Positions 60,104 to 64,000 of a stretch of DNA of 64,000 nt are shown one piece after another. The notes beneath the pieces were generated by a model. That model saw only the letters and a list, made by a program, of their open reading frames with translations. It ran no database searches and had not been told where the DNA came from. The stretch comes from Anaeromyces robustus (lineage: Eukaryota; Neocallimastigomycota; Neocallimastigomycetes; Neocallimastigales; Neocallimastigaceae). Made by a program: the position numbers and the translations under genes. The DNA is taken from the NCBI GenBank assembly GCA_002104895.1, contig MCFG01000025.1, forward strand, positions 255,001 to 319,000. Reading direction: 5' to 3'. Position 1 is the first letter of the stretch. Every line of letters begins with the position of its first letter.

Positions 60104-60480
60104 ATTTTAAATAGTTTTAATTATTATTTAAATAACATGCTTATTAAAATGATTTAATTATTTCTAATATTTACTTAAATAATGATACATGTAATAATAT
60201 AATTATAATTAACAAAAAAAATTGGTTTTCAAATAATAATTATAACATATATAAATATTTTTTTAATATGTTATTACTTTTTACATTATTACATTAGAAT
60301 AATCTATTATATATATTGCTAATAACATAAATAACAATTTTGTTATTTATTTAAATTATTCTATGTATTATTTAATATAATTTTATTGACATTATTATAT
60401 ATGTTCATTCAATTTTTTATATTATATTTTTATTTCAATTTTTTCATTTATTAAATAATAGTGAATTAACATCATATTCT
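58314..60480. other. Intergenic, AT-rich
   Basis: No gene is seen. It holds AAAT and ATAA/TATA mixed arrays (58485-58626, 59057-59152) and a 42-A run at 60061-60102. Confidence 0.65.
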
Positions 60481-60900
60481 TCCCTCACACCTATTTCTAT
60501 TTAACAAAATATTTTGAAATTTTATTTTACATTACTAGTAGGATACCCTACTCTTTTATTTGATTATACAAATTGTAGTCTTGTCCCAGATGAACTGTTA
60601 TGTCTTGATACTAGTGAGTGATAATTACTAAGTACTAAAGAATGCTTGTTATCATCTTGTGACTAAAGAGTCATAATGACAAGGTTTACTACCCCTCCTA
60701 GTAATATAATACCTCTACTTATAACTTATCTAGGAATACAGTTTATAATCATATTTTAGAACTTAAATAGTATCTATAGTAATAATATGATTTATGTTGT
60801 CTTAACTACAATTGTCAAAAACATTTTAAAAAAAACATAATTAGGAATTAAATGGTAGGTATCAGGATGTATCGAACCAAATTAATTTTACAATTTTTCG
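60480..60900. other. Island of more complex sequence, unidentified
   Basis: Composition is clearly less AT-biased than both flanks, with blocks such as AGTAGGATACCCTACT (a small hairpin) and ACTACCCCTCCTAGTAA. All six frames are closed by stops. The minus strand of 60880-60895 contains GGTTCGATAC, which looks like a Pol III B box, but no tRNA cloverleaf forms. It may be a retroposed RNA or an old element. Confidence 0.35.
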
Positions 60901-60905
60901 TTTTC

Positions 60906-60992
60906 ATTTATATATGCAAAAACTAATAGTGATTATTTATATATGCAAAAACTAATAGTGATTATTTATATATGCAAAAACTAATAGTGATT
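60906..60992. repeat. 29-bp tandem repeat, three copies
   Basis: Three identical units of ATTTATATATGCAAAAACTA plus AATAGTGATT overlap-free, at 60906, 60935 and 60964. Each carries an ATATGCAAA motif. Confidence 0.9.
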
Positions 60993-62439
60993 ATTCATTA
61001 TTTTTTTATTTTTTTTAATCTATTTATTTATTTCCATTTTATGTCCAGTTAAAATATCAAAAAAACATAAAATAAAAAATAATATACCCTCCTTTTTTCT
61101 TTATATTTACCTACTTCATTACCAAAAATAATAGTGTTCCTTTTTTTACTATTGTTATTACCAACATTATACAATTGATTATATTAGTAATTAATTTTAC
61201 ATCCATTAAATAATGATAATTCTTGCTACTGTTTTTCATAATAATAATTCAACAAAAATATATATTCATTCTTATTTTCAATTACATTATATTAATATAA
61301 ATTTTTAACATAATAATAATATTTTTTTATATTTTTTAAATATTTTATATACTTCACTTAAAATTTTATATTTATTCTGATATATATATATATATATATA
61401 TTTACAACTAGAAAAATAATAATATATTTAATGATTGATTAATATATTTTTATTTATAAAAATAATATATATATATATAAATAAAGTAAAATCTATATAA
61501 ATGTTCAAAATTACTATAATATTTAAAATAAAGAATAAATCGTCTGCCAATTGTTTGCTCCATTTATCAAAAATTTCTCTCTTTATACTAAGGACTTCTA
61601 TGATTATATATCTGCACGACCATGGGAAAGTTTATTATGTAGGTATTTATTTGATTTCGCTTTTTTCTAAAAATATATTGATATAAAGAAAGAAATCTGA
61701 TAAAGATATATATTGTTTTTTTCTTTCTTTGTTTCATTTATTTACAATGTAATTTATTATACGTATATATATATATATAATTTATAGTTCTAAAAGTATT
61801 TATTATAATATGGTAACTAGTAACTAGATCATACTTCAAAAATAAAAAAAAAAGAAGAAAAATAAAGATAATGTATTTTGAAATTTTCAACAATAATTTT
61901 TTATTTATGAAAATGACTATATAATTATTTACATATTTTGAAGATTATAAAGTTAATAAAGTACTTTTTCATCAATTTTAAAAATTTATTTTTTAATATT
62001 TAATACAATATATAACAAAGATAAATTTTATTCCTTTTTTTTAGAAAAAAAAAATAAATTAATTATTTTAAAAGTTTATTTACTTGAATTAACCTTTTTT
62101 TTTTTATTACCAAAAAATGATTATATATTTCAATTATTTATATAATTTAATCATTAACGTTAATTAACATTAATAATAATAAAAATATATTAATTTTATG
62201 TTTATTGTCAAAAAAATATTATTGATTCTATATTTATTAAGTACATGTTATTTCTATAACTTTACATCCAAGAATAAAAAATTTAAATAAATAATGTAAT
62301 AAAGGAAATAAAAACATAGTGATTGTGTTTTAATATTATTTTTTATAAATTATAATTATTATTTCTATTATATATATATAAACTAAATAAAAATAGAATA
62401 TACAACCATTATTATTCTATTTTATTAAAATATTTTATC
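60993..62439. other. Intergenic with one small complex patch
   Basis: Mostly A/T runs and TA arrays. At 61545-61674 there is a patch with a 42-codon frame on + reading LFAPFIKNFSLYTKDFYDYI and then ARPWESLLCRYLFDF before TAA. I do not recognise it; it could be a gene fragment or chance. Confidence 0.4.
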
Positions 62440-62810
62440 ATTCCACTTTTATTTACAAATTCTAATAATGTTTTACTACATTATTGATATCTATTTCATG
62501 TTCAATTAAATATTTTCATTGCCATCTTTAATGGTATTAATTAATGGTGTTGCACCTTTTCCATTTTCTTTATTTATATCTACTCTACATTCAACTAAAA
62601 ATCTTACTAAATTTTTCATTTCCATTCCAACATATATTAAATAATTGTAATTCACCATTATTATTCTTATTTTCTTTATTTATATCAACTTCAATTTCAT
62701 TTAAATAATATGTTATATCAATACATCTAATATTATCATCTCTATATAACTTTTTTTAAGCAATACTTAGTAATATTTCACCACAGTTTTTTAAATTCGT
62801 CAATATTCTC
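62440..62810 (-). pseudogene. Ankyrin-repeat pseudogene fragment
   Basis: On the minus strand, broken frames read GEILLSIA, then DINKENKNNNGELQLFNICW, then LVECRVDINKENGKGATPLI followed by NTIKDGNEN. These are successive ankyrin units with the usual spacing of about 33 residues. Stops and at least two frameshifts disrupt it. It runs up to the point where the NRPS relic starts on the other strand. Confidence 0.75.
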
Positions 62811-64000
62811 AATGTAGAATATATAATAGTTATGGACCAATAGAATGTACAGTTTCATGTACAATTAAAGAAATCGATGTTGATAAAGATAATAAAGTTA
62901 GTATTGGTAAACCAATATGTAACAGTAAAATTTATATTCTTGACAAATATAAGAAACCAGTTCCAATTGGAGTAGTAGGATATATATATATTGGAGGTTT
63001 TGGAGTTAGTAAGGGATATTAAGGAAGACCCAAATTAACAAAAGAAAAATATATTAAATGTTCATATAATAATTATGATGAAAAAAAAACCGTTGAAATT
63101 AATGAAATGAATAATAAAAATTACATTGATATGGTTAAAAATCATAATATAATGTATAATACAAGTGAATGGATGAATAATGGTGAAATTGATTAATTAG
63201 AAAGAGAAGATTTTCAAGTAAAAATTAAAGGAAATAGAATAGAATTAGGAGAAATTGAAAATACAATTAAAGAAATTAAAGAAATTGAACAATGTGCAGT
63301 TATTAATGGAGAAAATGAAAAGGGAAAAAAATACTTAATTTGTTATTATATTATGAAAAATCAAACTGAGTATAATGGTAGTCAAGGTAAGAAAATTAGA
63401 GAATATCTTAAAAATAAACTTCCAATATATATGATTCCAAATTATTTCAAGTTAATAAGTAAATTGCCAATCAATAGAAACGGAAAATTGGATAGAAAAG
63501 CTTTGCCTGAAATCGATGATATAGTAGTAGAAAAATATGTTAAACCAGAAAACGAAATTGAAGAAAAAATATGTGAAATGTTCAGTAAAATATTTAATCT
63601 TGATAAAAATAAGATTGGAAGAACACAAGACTTTTTAGAATTAGGAGGAGACAGTCTTCAAACCATTCGATTGACATCACTTGTTGAAAAAGAATTTATG
63701 GTTAAAATATATATGAAAGATATACTATTACATATAGTAATATATGAATTAGGACAATTCATCGAAAATAAAATAAATAACGATTCAGGAAATGAAAATG
63801 AAAACAAAGATTTAATCAAAATTAAAAAACGTAATTGCAAAAAAATATCCAGTTACATCACAACAAATGGGTGTTTATATTGATAATTAAGAATACAAAT
63901 AGTATAATTTATAATATACCAAAAGTATTCCAATTTAATAAATCAGTTGATATAGAAAAGATTAAAGATGGATTTAATGAATTATTCAAAAAACAAGATA
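62795..64000 (+). pseudogene. Nonribosomal peptide synthetase pseudogene: A (part)-PCP-C (start)
   Basis: Reading starts in the middle of an adenylation domain. Core motifs are NSYGPIECT (A5) near 62825, IGKPICNSKIYILD with IGVVGYIYIGG (A6) to 63000, FQVKIKGNRIELGEIE (A8) near 63213 and NGKLDRKALP (A10) near 63480. The carrier protein has LELGGDSLQTIR near 63640 with the phosphopantetheine serine intact. A condensation domain begins near 63850 (YPVTSQQMGVYID) and leaves the window. TAA codons at 63020 and 63194, a frameshift near 63845 and further stops and a slip near 63880-63910 break it. The 5' half of the A domain is missing. NRPS genes in anaerobic fungi are thought to be of bacterial origin. 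No translatable enzyme is expected from this copy. Confidence 0.85.

Noticed and set aside
60878-60900. Possible tRNA gene on the minus strand (GGTTCGATAC)
   Set aside because: The T-arm does not pair and no anticodon or acceptor stem could be found.

Overview
The window is eukaryotic nuclear DNA of extreme AT content, with short GT-AG introns, Asn- and Lys-rich proteins, long gene-free stretches and very many ATTT, AAT and poly-A tracts. A class C receptor with a bacterial-type solute-binding ectodomain, a secreted M35 metallopeptidase with a mucin-like repeat region, an NRPS relic and UNC-45/RFT1/PASK-type housekeeping genes together point to an anaerobic gut fungus (Neocallimastigomycota: Piromyces, Neocallimastix or a relative). 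This assignment is inference from content; no marker gene proves it.

Layout. 2-2649 (+): class C GPCR, cut by the left edge. 3660-5735: scrambled non-LTR (LINE-like) reverse-transcriptase debris. 5736-16493: gene-free, microsatellite-rich. 16494-20600 (+): WW-WW-MyTH4-RhoGAP gene (ARHGAP39/Vilse type) in at least 13 exons, one of whose introns has the signals of a U12-type AT-AC intron. 23010-25833 (-): two-RING protein, two exons. 27857-30254 (-): RFT1, four exons. 31516-34730 (+): UNC-45/UCS myosin chaperone with three tiny 5' exons. 34731-44121: gene-free. 44122-45609 (+): PAS-kinase-like protein kinase. 46390-49150: more fragments of the same LINE family. 50192-54061 (-): M35 metallopeptidase with a very long KT-x-P repeat region. 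56919-58313: decayed Mutator-like DNA transposon with repeat-built terminal inverted repeats and a 10-bp target duplication. 62440-62810 (-) and 62795-64000 (+): an ankyrin-repeat pseudogene abutting an NRPS pseudogene that leaves the window.

The genes do not form an operon or cluster; they are ordinary dispersed fungal genes. Two themes link some of them: actin/myosin cytoskeleton (RhoGAP with MyTH4, UNC-45) and the cell surface or secretory route (GPCR, RFT1 for N-glycan precursor assembly, secreted peptidase).

The strongest unusual observation is the AT-AC intron at 19879-20012: the donor, branch-site and acceptor all fit the minor-spliceosome consensus, and removal restores the RhoGAP frame at a conserved tyrosine. 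The transposon at 56929-58303 and the long repetitive region in front of a dibasic site in the M35 protein come next. Exon limits were worked out by hand from reading frame and splice motifs; there is no transcript evidence.
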